The translations under genes were made by a program, and so were the position numbers. Shown here piece after piece: positions 1 to 4,944 of a DNA stretch of 5,342 nucleotides. The stretch is from Bacteroidota bacterium (GTDB lineage Bacteria; Zhuqueibacterota; JdFR-76; DREG01): positions 1 through 5,342 of the forward strand of contig JAUXJX010000173.1 of the NCBI GenBank assembly GCA_030624545.1, written 5' to 3'. A model generated the notes under the pieces. It saw only the letters and a list, made by a program, of their open reading frames with translations. It did not search any database and had not been told where the DNA came from. Numbering within the stretch: position 1 is the first letter of the stretch; each line of letters begins with the position of its first letter.

Positions 1-1
1 A

Positions 2-502
2 ACAGTGGAGCGACTGAAAAGATCGGGTGAAAATGCTATCTTTCTAAGTAAAGATAGCCGCAACACGAGTGAAATCGAGCCGGATTCGGTTCAGCTCACC
101 GTTACTTCTCCGCCTTTTTTGAATGTAGTACAGTATGCAAAAGATAACTGGCTGCGATGTTGGTTTAACAGGATTAATGCTGAGGAGGTGTCCGGGAAAA
201 TCACCATGTGTAGGTCTCTCGAAGACTGGACCGCCGTGATGGGGAAAGTATTTGTGGAATTATACAGAATTACAAAACCACAAGGCTGGGTGGCATTTGA
301 AGTAGGCGAAATCCGCAATGGCAAAATAAATTTGGATGAATACGTAGTTCCACTCGGCTTAAAGGCAGGATTTCGCTGTGAAGGCATCATGGTTAATCAG
401 CAGGAATTCACCAAAACGGCGAATATTTGGGGCGTTAATAATAATCAAAAAGGGACTAACTCAAACCGCATTGTCCTCTTTCATAAGGATGAGAATGGGT
501 AA
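2..502 (+). CDS. DNA methyltransferase, TSPPF (probable N4-cytosine) type, 5'-truncated by window edge
   Basis: C-terminal part of a SAM-dependent site-specific DNA methyltransferase, most likely the modification half of a restriction-modification system. The frame is open to the left edge; the first in-frame start codon is a GTG at 5. Counting from it, catalytic motif IV is TSPPF at residues 34-38, followed by the family-typical VVQYAKDNWLRCWF. A strand-like WVAFEVGEIRNGKI lies at about 95-108, and a C-terminal NSNRIVLFHK strand at about 152-161. In amino-methyltransferases, SPP(Y/F) is characteristic of N4-cytosine enzymes, whereas DPPY/NPPY is usual for N6-adenine. The SAM-binding motif I (FxGxGT) is absent here. 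It should lie upstream, so the GTG at 5 is probably an internal codon and the true start lies outside the window. The stop overlaps the start of the nuclease-like gene by 8 bases. Hand-counted lines are 37-42% GC, lower than rtcB. The family is fairly sure; the methylated base and target site are inferred or unknown. Confidence 0.85.
   Translation, partial: TVERLKRSGENAIFLSKDSRNTSEIEPDSVQLTVTSPPFLNVVQYAKDNWLRCWFNRINAEEVSGKITMCRSLEDWTAVMGKVFVELYRITKPQGWVAFEVGEIRNGKINLDEYVVPLGLKAGFRCEGIMVNQQEFTKTANIWGVNNNQKGTNSNRIVLFHKDENG
485..489 (+). promoter_or_regulatory. Ribosome binding site deciding the nuclease start
   Basis: AAGGA ends 5 bases before the ATG at 495 and lies inside the end of the methylase gene. 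It supports 495 over the in-frame ATG at 489, which it would abut, and over far-upstream in-frame starts. Confidence 0.55.
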
Positions 503-1019
503 GTATCTGGAAATTGTTTTAACCGCGGAAATGATCTCGGAAGCCAAGCGACTGGCTCGAACAGTCTCGGTAAATCGAACCGTTGCCTCCAAGATCGATA
601 CGATTACCGGTATTCTAGGCGAGTTTGCCTTCGCCCAATATTTATATGGCGATTGGCGTAAGAACAATGTGGGCAATAATAAAGGCAATCTGGATTTCAA
701 GAATATCGAGATCAAGACTTCTGCTTATCCCTTCACTGAGAGTCTTCACCTGTTGGTGCGGGAGGATTACGCCAAAAAGAGGAAACCGCCATACTACGTT
801 CAAATCATTATCGATGTTGCCTCCCGCAGGGCAGAAGATATACAGCCGAATAGTCGAGCTGTTTTGTGCGGTTTCGCCACAGCCAGGGAGATTGCCGAAG
901 CGCCTTTAAGGGACTTCGGCTCCAAGATTGGCGAGCGAGGGGGGTATCAGTGTCATTATCTTCCGATTAAGGACTTGCACCCCATAGAGGAATTGTACCG
1001 GAAATTAAATCTTTCTTGA
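495..1019 (+). CDS. Putative PD-(D/E)XK restriction endonuclease partner of the methylase
   Basis: A 174-aa protein, not recognised as a named family, with the core of a PD-(D/E)XK nuclease. A helix with the GxxGExA pattern (ITGILGEFAFAQYL, Glu43) is followed by NLDFKNIEIKTSAY, placing Asp67, Glu72 and Lys74 as the D...ExK metal-binding and catalytic residues. The segment after it (LLVREDYAKKRKPPYYVQIIID) resembles the strand-loop-strand that follows this core in many restriction enzymes. I chose the ATG at 495 because AAGGA at 485-489 sits 5 bases in front of it. An ATG at 489 is in frame but overlaps that ribosome site, and longer upstream starts would run deep into the methylase. The 8-base overlap with the methylase stop suggests translational coupling and a joint role. 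By inference it cuts unmodified DNA at the methylase's site. It could instead be another PD-(D/E)XK enzyme, such as a nicking or repair nuclease. No signal peptide or membrane segment is evident. Confidence 0.65.
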   Translation: MGKYLEIVLTAEMISEAKRLARTVSVNRTVASKIDTITGILGEFAFAQYLYGDWRKNNVGNNKGNLDFKNIEIKTSAYPFTESLHLLVREDYAKKRKPPYYVQIIIDVASRRAEDIQPNSRAVLCGFATAREIAEAPLRDFGSKIGERGGYQCHYLPIKDLHPIEELYRKLNLS

Positions 1020-1042
1020 TCTTCAAACAGAAATTTCTTATT

Positions 1043-1063
1043 TATACGTGTAAAACACGTTTA
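1043..1063 (+). promoter_or_regulatory. Palindromic candidate operator upstream of the antitoxin gene
   Basis: A perfect 6-base inverted repeat, ACGTGT (1046-1051) and ACACGT (1055-1060), is separated by AAA. After one mismatch on each side it gains two more matched pairs (1043/1063 and 1044/1062). It lies 20 bases before the antitoxin ATG. Ribbon-helix-helix antitoxins commonly bind such palindromes and repress their own operon, so this is a reasonable MazE-type operator. A weak promoter may precede it: TTGATC at 1016-1021, a 17-base spacer, then TATTTA at 1039-1044. That -10 is a poor match and I do not claim it firmly. No T-tract follows the dyad, which argues against a terminator. Confidence 0.45.
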
Positions 1064-1079
1064 GCAACGAGGATTGGCC

Positions 1080-1310
1080 ATGCAAAAGAAACTAACAATA
1101 ACACTTGACGAGGAAGTTTACGACGGCCTCCGAAAGGTGATTGGCCCACGTCGTATCAGCCGTTTTATCGAAAAACTGGTAAGACCCCATGTTTTGGATA
1201 ACAATCTTGAGGAGGGCTACCAACAAATGGCACAGGACGAGGAACGGGAACGGGAAGCTTTGGAGTGGTCTGAAGCAACAATACTTGATGTGAGTGATGA
1301 AGCGAGGTGA
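1080..1310 (+). CDS. mazE: MazE/PemI-like ribbon-helix-helix antitoxin
   Basis: A 76-aa antitoxin partner of the MazF-type toxin that follows. The N-terminus (KKLTITLDEEVYDGLRKVIG, about 3-22) gives the beta-strand and first helix of a ribbon-helix-helix DNA-binding domain. The stretch PRRISRFIEKLVRPHV (about 23-38) gives the second helix. The rest is highly charged and Glu-rich (MAQDEEREREALEWSEAT, about 50-67), as expected for the flexible toxin-binding tail of such antitoxins. I chose the ATG at 1080 because GAGGA at 1069-1073 sits 6 bases upstream; a TTG at 1074 is in frame but almost touches that site. The end overlaps the toxin start by 14 bases, the usual arrangement that keeps antitoxin translated ahead of toxin. 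It probably binds the palindrome just upstream and, with the toxin, represses the operon. The symbol reflects role; this RHH form differs from the AbrB-fold MazE of E. coli. Confidence 0.85.
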   Translation: MQKKLTITLDEEVYDGLRKVIGPRRISRFIEKLVRPHVLDNNLEEGYQQMAQDEEREREALEWSEATILDVSDEAR

Positions 1311-1620
1311 AGTGTGGTGGGTAAATTTTGACCCCTCGGTAGGCAGTGAAATCCGCAAAAAGCGCTTCGCAGTAATTGTCAGCAATGACGCTGCGAATAA
1401 GTTTTTGAATCGCGTGCAAGTGGTGCCTTTGTCTGGTAAAACAGGCCGTCTCTATCCCAGCGAAGCTTTTGTAACATTCAAAGGTAACAAACACAAAGCA
1501 ATGGCTGACCAGATCACAACAGTGAGTAAAGCACGATTGATAAGCCAAATAGATAGATTAATGACCGCAGATATACGCAAGATTGAGCGCGTTATTAAAG
1601 TGCAATTAAGGCTTAGCTGA
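1297..1620 (+). CDS. mazF: MazF/PemK-family mRNA interferase toxin
   Basis: A 107-aa ribosome-independent endoribonuclease of the MazF/PemK family, close to the usual 105-120 aa. Family landmarks are the N-terminal KRGEVWWVNFDPSVGSE (2-18), RFAVIVSND (23-31), VQVVPLSGK (40-48), ADQITTVSKARL (70-81) and a C-terminal helix. Arg23 aligns with the catalytic Arg25 of Bacillus subtilis MazF, and Ser46 falls where that enzyme has Thr48. The Pro that nearly always follows the catalytic Arg is replaced by Phe24, which is unusual. I start it at the ATG at 1297; a GTG at 1294 directly before it is also in frame. No good Shine-Dalgarno is visible, so translation is probably coupled to the antitoxin, whose stop lies inside this gene. 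MazF enzymes cut single-stranded RNA at short motifs and leave 2',3'-cyclic phosphate and 5'-OH ends; the motif recognised here is unknown. Late lines are about 38-42% GC. Confidence 0.92.
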   Translation: MKRGEVWWVNFDPSVGSEIRKKRFAVIVSNDAANKFLNRVQVVPLSGKTGRLYPSEAFVTFKGNKHKAMADQITTVSKARLISQIDRLMTADIRKIERVIKVQLRLS

Positions 1621-1630
1621 AGACAGAGTT

Positions 1631-1663
1631 AGACCTCTCAGGTTTCCAAAACCTGAGAAGTCT
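1631..1663 (+). repeat. Palindromic hairpin between mazF and rtcB (dispersed-repeat or terminator candidate)
   Basis: A 15-position inverted repeat with one mismatch: arms 1631-1645 and 1649-1663 around the loop CCA. The inner part, TCTCAGGTTT against AAACCTGAGA, is perfect; the mismatch is C1635 against A1659. The tail after it (TATTATTCG) is only weakly T-rich, so it may end mazEF transcription but is not a classical terminator. The AGACCTnTCAGGTTT shape resembles palindromes I recall as dispersed intergenic repeats in several bacterial phyla; that resemblance is from memory and untested. It sits 11 bases after mazF and 25 before rtcB. Confidence 0.6.
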
Positions 1664-1688
1664 TATTATTCGCCTTTAAAATTAACCG

Positions 1689-3131
1689 ATGCCCGAAATC
1701 CAAATAAACAAAATCTCCGATTTCCTCTGGGAAATCCCCAAACAAGGCGGTATGAATGTCCCGGGTCGCGTCTATGCTTCCGAGCGAATGATGGATGACA
1801 TTCGCAGCGACAAGAGCCTTGAACAAGTGATGAATGTCGCGCATCTGCCCGGTATTCTAAAGTATTCGATGGCCATGCCAGACATCCATTGGGGATACGG
1901 CTTTCCCATTGGCGGCGTAGCTGCGTTTGACGTCAATGATGGTGTCATCTCTCCCGGCGGTGTTGGCTACGACATCAATTGTGGGGTGCGATTGCTGAGA
2001 TCATCGCTGCAGCGCGACCAAATTCAGCATAAGATGAAAGATGTGGTTCCTGCACTGTTTTCCAGGGTTCCGTCCGGCGTGGGTTCCAAAGGCCCCCTGC
2101 GTCTCTCCGAGTCTCAACTAAGACAGGTTGTCCGGCAAGGAGCCAAATGGGCCGTGCGGAATGGCTATGGCGAGGAGGATGATCTTGAGTATATAGAGGA
2201 GAACGGCCAGATAGCGGGCGCGAATCCCGATCGCATCAGCGATCATGCCATCAAGCGTGGTTTGCCCCAATTGGGAACGATTGGCTCCGGAAATCACTTT
2301 GTCGAGATTAATTACGTGGCAGAGATCTACGATGGTGAAGCAGCAACCGCAATGGATTTGGAGCCGGACCAGGTAACGGTCATTATTCATACCGGGTCGA
2401 GGGGATTCGGATACCAGGTGTGTGACGACTACATCAGAAAAATGCTGCATGCCAGCGAAAAATACGGAATTGAATTACCCGACCGCCAGCTTTGTTGCGC
2501 TCCTTTTCAATCTCCCGAAGCCAGCGAGTATTATGAGGCGATGAATTGCGCAATCAACTACGCTTTTGCAAATAGACAAATTATCACACATTGGGTGAGA
2601 GAAGCCTTTCAAATTGGGCTAAAGATGTCTGCCAAAGAAGCGTGGCTGCCCGTGGTCTATGAGGTGGCGCACAACATTGCGAAGGTAGAGACTCACAAGG
2701 TGGATGGAAAAGACCGGGATGTCGTGGTGCATCGAAAAGGCGCCACCAGGGCATTTCCAGCCGGGATGAAAGAAGTTCCCGAACGCTATAAACAGATTGG
2801 ACAGCCCGTCATTATTCCCGGTGATATGGGGCGCTATTCCTATGTGATGGCCGGAAATGAAAACTCGATGCACGAGACTTTTGGTTCATCATGCCATGGG
2901 GCCGGTCGGCGCCTTAGCCGGAAGAAGGCGATGAAGAGTGCCAAAGGAAGGAATATTTATCGCGAATTAGAAGAAATGGGTGTAACCGCGATGGCGGCCA
3001 GCCGGGCTACGCTGGTAGAGGAGATCCCCGAAGCCTACAAAGATGTTTCAGAGGTTGTGGATGCAGTTCATGGTGCTGGTATTGCACGGAAGGTTGCCAA
3101 ATTGGTTCCCATAGGCGTCATAAAGGGGTAA
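1689..3131 (+). CDS. rtcB: RNA-splicing ligase RtcB (GTP-dependent, 3'-phosphate to 5'-OH)
   Basis: A 480-aa RtcB ligase, the usual full length. It joins RNA 3'-phosphate or 2',3'-cyclic phosphate ends to 5'-OH ends using GTP and manganese, acting in the cytoplasm in RNA repair (tRNA splicing in archaea and animals). All key residues are present: Asp95 and Cys98 in YDINCG, His203 in GSGNHFVE, His234 in HTGSRG, His328 in VAHN, and His403 in SSCHGAGR, the histidine that carries GMP. These match the spacing known for Pyrococcus horikoshii RtcB (Cys98, His203, His234, His329, His404). The start at 1689 gives the standard N-terminus (FLWEIPKQGGMNVPGRVYA), but no Shine-Dalgarno is visible in front of it (CTTTAAAATTAACCG). 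No archease gene is seen nearby. It follows the MazEF pair by 68 bases on the same strand. Sampled lines are 53-62% GC, richer than the methylase and toxin. Confidence 0.98.
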   Translation: MPEIQINKISDFLWEIPKQGGMNVPGRVYASERMMDDIRSDKSLEQVMNVAHLPGILKYSMAMPDIHWGYGFPIGGVAAFDVNDGVISPGGVGYDINCGVRLLRSSLQRDQIQHKMKDVVPALFSRVPSGVGSKGPLRLSESQLRQVVRQGAKWAVRNGYGEEDDLEYIEENGQIAGANPDRISDHAIKRGLPQLGTIGSGNHFVEINYVAEIYDGEAATAMDLEPDQVTVIIHTGSRGFGYQVCDDYIRKMLHASEKYGIELPDRQLCCAPFQSPEASEYYEAMNCAINYAFANRQIITHWVREAFQIGLKMSAKEAWLPVVYEVAHNIAKVETHKVDGKDRDVVVHRKGATRAFPAGMKEVPERYKQIGQPVIIPGDMGRYSYVMAGNENSMHETFGSSCHGAGRRLSRKKAMKSAKGRNIYRELEEMGVTAMAASRATLVEEIPEAYKDVSEVVDAVHGAGIARKVAKLVPIGVIKG

Positions 3132-3158
3132 GAAAATTAACGATTTCCATTTTTCTCC

Positions 3159-3187
3159 TTGACAGAGTTGTTGTAATTTTGTAAAAT
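3159..3187 (+). promoter_or_regulatory. Strong sigma70-type promoter for ssb
   Basis: Consensus -35 TTGACA at 3159-3164, a 17-base spacer, and -10 TAAAAT at 3182-3187 (5 of 6 matches to TATAAT). Transcription would start near 3194, giving an ssb leader of about 40 bases. It lies in the 103-base gap after rtcB, where no terminator hairpin is visible, so rtcB readthrough may add to ssb expression. Confidence 0.85.
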
Positions 3188-3220
3188 GTGGTAACTTCAA
3201 ACGTATCACACCCTAACCAG

Positions 3221-3228
3221 AAAGGAGG
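3221..3228 (+). promoter_or_regulatory. Consensus Shine-Dalgarno of ssb
   Basis: AAAGGAGG ends 6 bases before the ssb ATG at 3235. It is the strongest ribosome site in the window and, with the near-consensus promoter, implies high expression. It also shows that this organism uses SD-led initiation, which makes the bare rtcB start stand out. Confidence 0.85.
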
Positions 3229-3234
3229 GGAGTT

Positions 3235-3663
3235 ATGGCACGAGGAGTGAACAAGGCGATTTTGATCGGCAACTTGGGAAGTGATCCGGAGCTTCGGTAT
3301 ACCCCCAACGGACACGCAGTTGCAACTTTTAACATTGCAACAAATGAACGGCGGCCGGATAAGGACGGAAACTTCCAAGACCATACCGAGTGGCATAAAG
3401 TTGTAGCCTGGCGTAAACTCGCAGAAACAGTCGGTGAGTACTTGAAGAAAGGCAGCCAGGTTTACATCGAAGGCAGAATCCAGACCCGCAAATGGGAGGA
3501 TAAAGAAGGTGTAACACGCTACCAGACGGAGATCGTGGCTCAAAATCTCCAAATGCTTGGTGGGCGTAGACCTGAAGGATCAGCAGAACCCGGTGAGCAG
3601 GAGCTTACCGATGAGCCTCCGGAAGATGCCGCCGCCGAAGGCGATTCTGACTTGCCGTTTTGA
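3235..3663 (+). CDS. ssb: Single-stranded DNA-binding protein SSB
   Basis: A 142-aa bacterial SSB that coats single-stranded DNA in replication, recombination and repair, normally as a homotetramer. The OB fold spans about residues 1-110, with [23 protein letters not shown] (4-26) and [30 protein letters not shown] (51-80) closely matching the E. coli pattern. Trp53 and Trp87 fall at the positions of E. coli Trp54 and Trp88, and Trp59 replaces the DNA-stacking Phe60. After LQMLGGRR comes a short, acidic, disordered linker (about 111-136), then the tip DSDLPF, the conserved peptide that recruits partner enzymes. The linker is shorter than in E. coli (178 aa in total). It has its own promoter and stands alone, not between rpsF and rpsR as in many genomes. 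This may be the main chromosomal copy or an additional one; the window cannot tell. Confidence 0.98.
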   Translation: MARGVNKAILIGNLGSDPELRYTPNGHAVATFNIATNERRPDKDGNFQDHTEWHKVVAWRKLAETVGEYLKKGSQVYIEGRIQTRKWEDKEGVTRYQTEIVAQNLQMLGGRRPEGSAEPGEQELTDEPPEDAAAEGDSDLPF

Positions 3664-3693
3664 TTCAAAAAGGTGAGTTGAAAACTGCCAGAC

Positions 3694-3739
3694 GAAGAAG
3701 GGATTGTATTTAAACAATACTTTCCTTCAGCGTTCGCTG
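3694..3739 (+). other. Short dyads in the ssb-cdd intergenic region
   Basis: Two small dyads follow ssb. Around 3703-3720, ATTGT (3703-3707) can pair with ACAAT (3714-3718), or alternatively GTATT (3706-3710) with AATAC (3716-3720). A flanking GAAGG (3697-3701) and CCTTC (3724-3728) could extend the first. Next, CAGC (3728-3731) and GCTG (3736-3739) enclose GTTC. They could be a structured 3' end of the ssb mRNA, part of a separate small RNA, or a protein-binding dyad. No clear promoter was found for an independent transcript. Confidence 0.3.
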
Positions 3740-3744
3740 TTGTC

Positions 3745-3798
3745 GACCTTTCTGAAATTCTGTTGCAATCACAGATCTGAATGCAATTATTTCAGGTC
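3745..3798 (+). other. 54-base imperfect hairpin upstream of the cdd terminator
   Basis: A nested stem. GACC (3745-3748) pairs with GGTC (3795-3798). After a 4-base bulge, TGAAAT (3753-3758) pairs with ATTTCA (3789-3794). Then TTGCA (3763-3767) pairs with TGCAA (3782-3786), and after one A-A mismatch TCA (3769-3771) pairs with TGA (3778-3780), closing a 6-base loop. It ends two bases before the terminator stem at 3801. This is more ordered pairing than expected for a plain spacer. It may be an RNA element (small RNA, ssb 3' UTR, or leader of cdd), but no known family was recognised. Confidence 0.4.
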
Positions 3799-3800
3799 TT

Positions 3801-3828
3801 ACATCCGGGCTCGTCCCGGATGTTTTTT
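3801..3828 (+). terminator. Rho-independent terminator between ssb and cdd
   Basis: A perfect 9-bp GC-rich stem, ACATCCGGG (3801-3809) and CCCGGATGT (3815-3823), around the loop CTCGT, runs straight into six T residues (3823-3828) and a further ATTT. It would end transcripts from the ssb promoter or from any RNA in 3664-3800. It lies 37 bases before cdd, so cdd needs a promoter after it, readthrough, or regulated attenuation; I see no convincing promoter in 3829-3865. Confidence 0.92.
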
Positions 3829-3865
3829 ATTTGGACAGCAGATAGTCAAAATGCCGAGGCTTTGA

Positions 3866-4273
3866 ATGAATGATGATTTTGACGAGCTTCTCTCGCAGGC
3901 GACAAAAGCCCAGTCTAGCTCTCATTCCCCCTATTCTCGCTTTCGTGTGGGTGCGGCCTTACAGTCAGATGATGGGAAGATTTTCACCGGCTGTAACATC
4001 GAAAGCAGTTCTTACGGGTTGACGATTTGTGCCGAGCGAGTGGCCCTCTATAAAGCCGTTTCCGAGGGAGTTCGCAGTTTTCGTCGCATGTTAATCGTCA
4101 CGGATGCCCAGGATTTTTGTCCGCCTTGCGGCGCCTGCCGGCAAGTGATTTGGGATTTTGCCAAAAACCTCGAGATTATTCTTGTGAATGGGGAAAGACA
4201 ACAAAAGCGGCAAAATATTACTGATTTGTATCCGGAAGCATTTGGTGACAATTTTCTGGCTGGAAGAGGTTAG
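3866..4273 (+). CDS. cdd: Cytidine deaminase
   Basis: A 135-aa homotetramer-type cytidine deaminase, which hydrolyses cytidine and deoxycytidine to uridine and deoxyuridine in pyrimidine salvage. The zinc site is complete: Cys55 and the proton-shuttling Glu57 in TICAERVAL, and Cys88 and Cys91 in CPPCGACRQ (85-93). The substrate-binding segment FTGCNIESSSYG (40-51) carries the conserved Asn-Ile-Glu, and the N-terminal SPYSRFRVGAAL (21-32) is also diagnostic. Length fits the short tetrameric class rather than the roughly 290-aa dimeric enzyme of E. coli. GAGG at 3856-3859, 6 bases ahead, supports this ATG. The stop is three bases from the udk start, so the two are co-transcribed and translation may be coupled: deamination yields uridine, which udk phosphorylates. 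Confidence 0.97.
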   Translation: MNDDFDELLSQATKAQSSSHSPYSRFRVGAALQSDDGKIFTGCNIESSSYGLTICAERVALYKAVSEGVRSFRRMLIVTDAQDFCPPCGACRQVIWDFAKNLEIILVNGERQQKRQNITDLYPEAFGDNFLAGRG

Positions 4274-4276
4274 AAG

Positions 4277-4924
4277 GTGAACCATGCTGTTCTAATCGGA
4301 ATCGCGGGGGGGACCGGTTCCGGAAAGACTCTTGTAGTGAAAACGCTGATGGAAAGGCTTGGCAGTGACCGCGTGCTAATGATCCAACAAGATGCCTATT
4401 ATAAGGATCTGAGCCATCTAAAGCTGGAGGACCGCACCGCCCAAAATTTTGACCATCCTGATGCATTTGATGAGGAACTTCTTATCGGGCATGTCGAAGA
4501 ACTCCTTGCGGGAAACCCGATTGAGCGGCCTATCTATGACTACTCTCACCATCTTAGAACAGACAAAACCCAACGTCAAGGCGGACAAGAAATCTTGATC
4601 GTGGAAGGACTGCTTGTGCTGCACAGCAGGCGCCTTAGAGAGTTGATGGATATCAAAGTCTACGTTGACGCAGATGCTGACATTCGTCTAATCCGGCGGC
4701 TGCGTCGAGATCTGCAAGAGCGGGGACGAAGCACCGAGTCCATTCTGAACCAGTATGAGAAGAGCGTCCGTCCCATGCATCTTCAATTTGTGGAGCCCAC
4801 AAAGCGCTATGCGGACATCATCATTCCCGAAGGCGGCAAGAATTACGTTGCCATAGATTTGTTGCAAACCAAGATAGAGTCCATTCTTTCACAAGGAGTC
4901 CCGAAATCTTCCGGGCCTCCTTGA
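4277..4924 (+). CDS. udk: Uridine kinase
   Basis: A 215-aa uridine/cytidine kinase, which phosphorylates uridine or cytidine to UMP or CMP with ATP or GTP. The P-loop is GGTGSGKT (11-18). The catalytic and substrate-binding elements follow in family order: QQDAYYKD with Asp39, NFDHPDAFD (57-65), PIYDYSHHLR (85-94), Walker-B-like LIVEGLLVL (107-115), DADADIRLIRRLRRDLQERGR (131-151, lid region) and VEPTKRYADIIIPEGG (172-187). Length matches bacterial Udk (about 205-215 aa). The start is a GTG; GAGG at 4266-4269, inside the end of cdd, sits 7 bases in front, and no better ATG precedes the P-loop. The last residues (QGVPKSSGPP) extend past the conserved fold. It acts directly after Cdd in the salvage route and is followed closely by a THEP1-type NTPase gene. 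Confidence 0.95.
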   Translation: MNHAVLIGIAGGTGSGKTLVVKTLMERLGSDRVLMIQQDAYYKDLSHLKLEDRTAQNFDHPDAFDEELLIGHVEELLAGNPIERPIYDYSHHLRTDKTQRQGGQEILIVEGLLVLHSRRLRELMDIKVYVDADADIRLIRRLRRDLQERGRSTESILNQYEKSVRPMHLQFVEPTKRYADIIIPEGGKNYVAIDLLQTKIESILSQGVPKSSGPP

Positions 4925-4934
4925 ACCGGTCATT

Positions 4935-4939
4935 AGGAG
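4935..4939 (+). promoter_or_regulatory. Ribosome binding site deciding the TTG start of the THEP1-like gene
   Basis: AGGAG lies between the udk stop and the TTG at 4945 with a 5-base spacer. There is no ATG or GTG between udk and the P-loop in this frame, so this site is the main evidence for a TTG start. Confidence 0.7.
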
Positions 4940-4944
4940 TTGTC

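Noticed and set aside
5..7. GTG as the true start of the methylase
   Set aside because: It would give a 165-aa protein without SAM-binding motif I, and the frame stays open to the window edge, so the gene more likely begins upstream.
91..390. Minus-strand open frame inside the methylase
   Set aside because: It is antisense to a motif-bearing gene, shows no recognisable domain, and has no ribosome site I can support.
378..494. Longer nuclease protein starting at 378
   Set aside because: It would overlap the methylase by 125 bases and add a low-complexity N-terminus read out of the methylase frame. The ATG at 495 has a well-spaced ribosome site.
625..909. 94-aa + strand frame inside the nuclease gene
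   Set aside because: It overlaps the nuclease core in another frame and has no motif or supporting context.
1165..1548. 127-aa minus-strand open frame opposite mazE-mazF
   Set aside because: It is antisense to two well-recognised genes, and its Cys/His-rich content reads as frame shadow, not a domain.
3118..3552. 144-aa minus-strand open frame opposite ssb
   Set aside because: It is a shadow of ssb: no family features, and it covers the ssb promoter and start.
3831..3837. TTGGACA as the -35 of a cdd promoter after the terminator
   Set aside because: It has one extra base relative to TTGACA, and a 16-18 base spacer leads to no acceptable -10; it would also leave almost no leader before the ATG at 3866.
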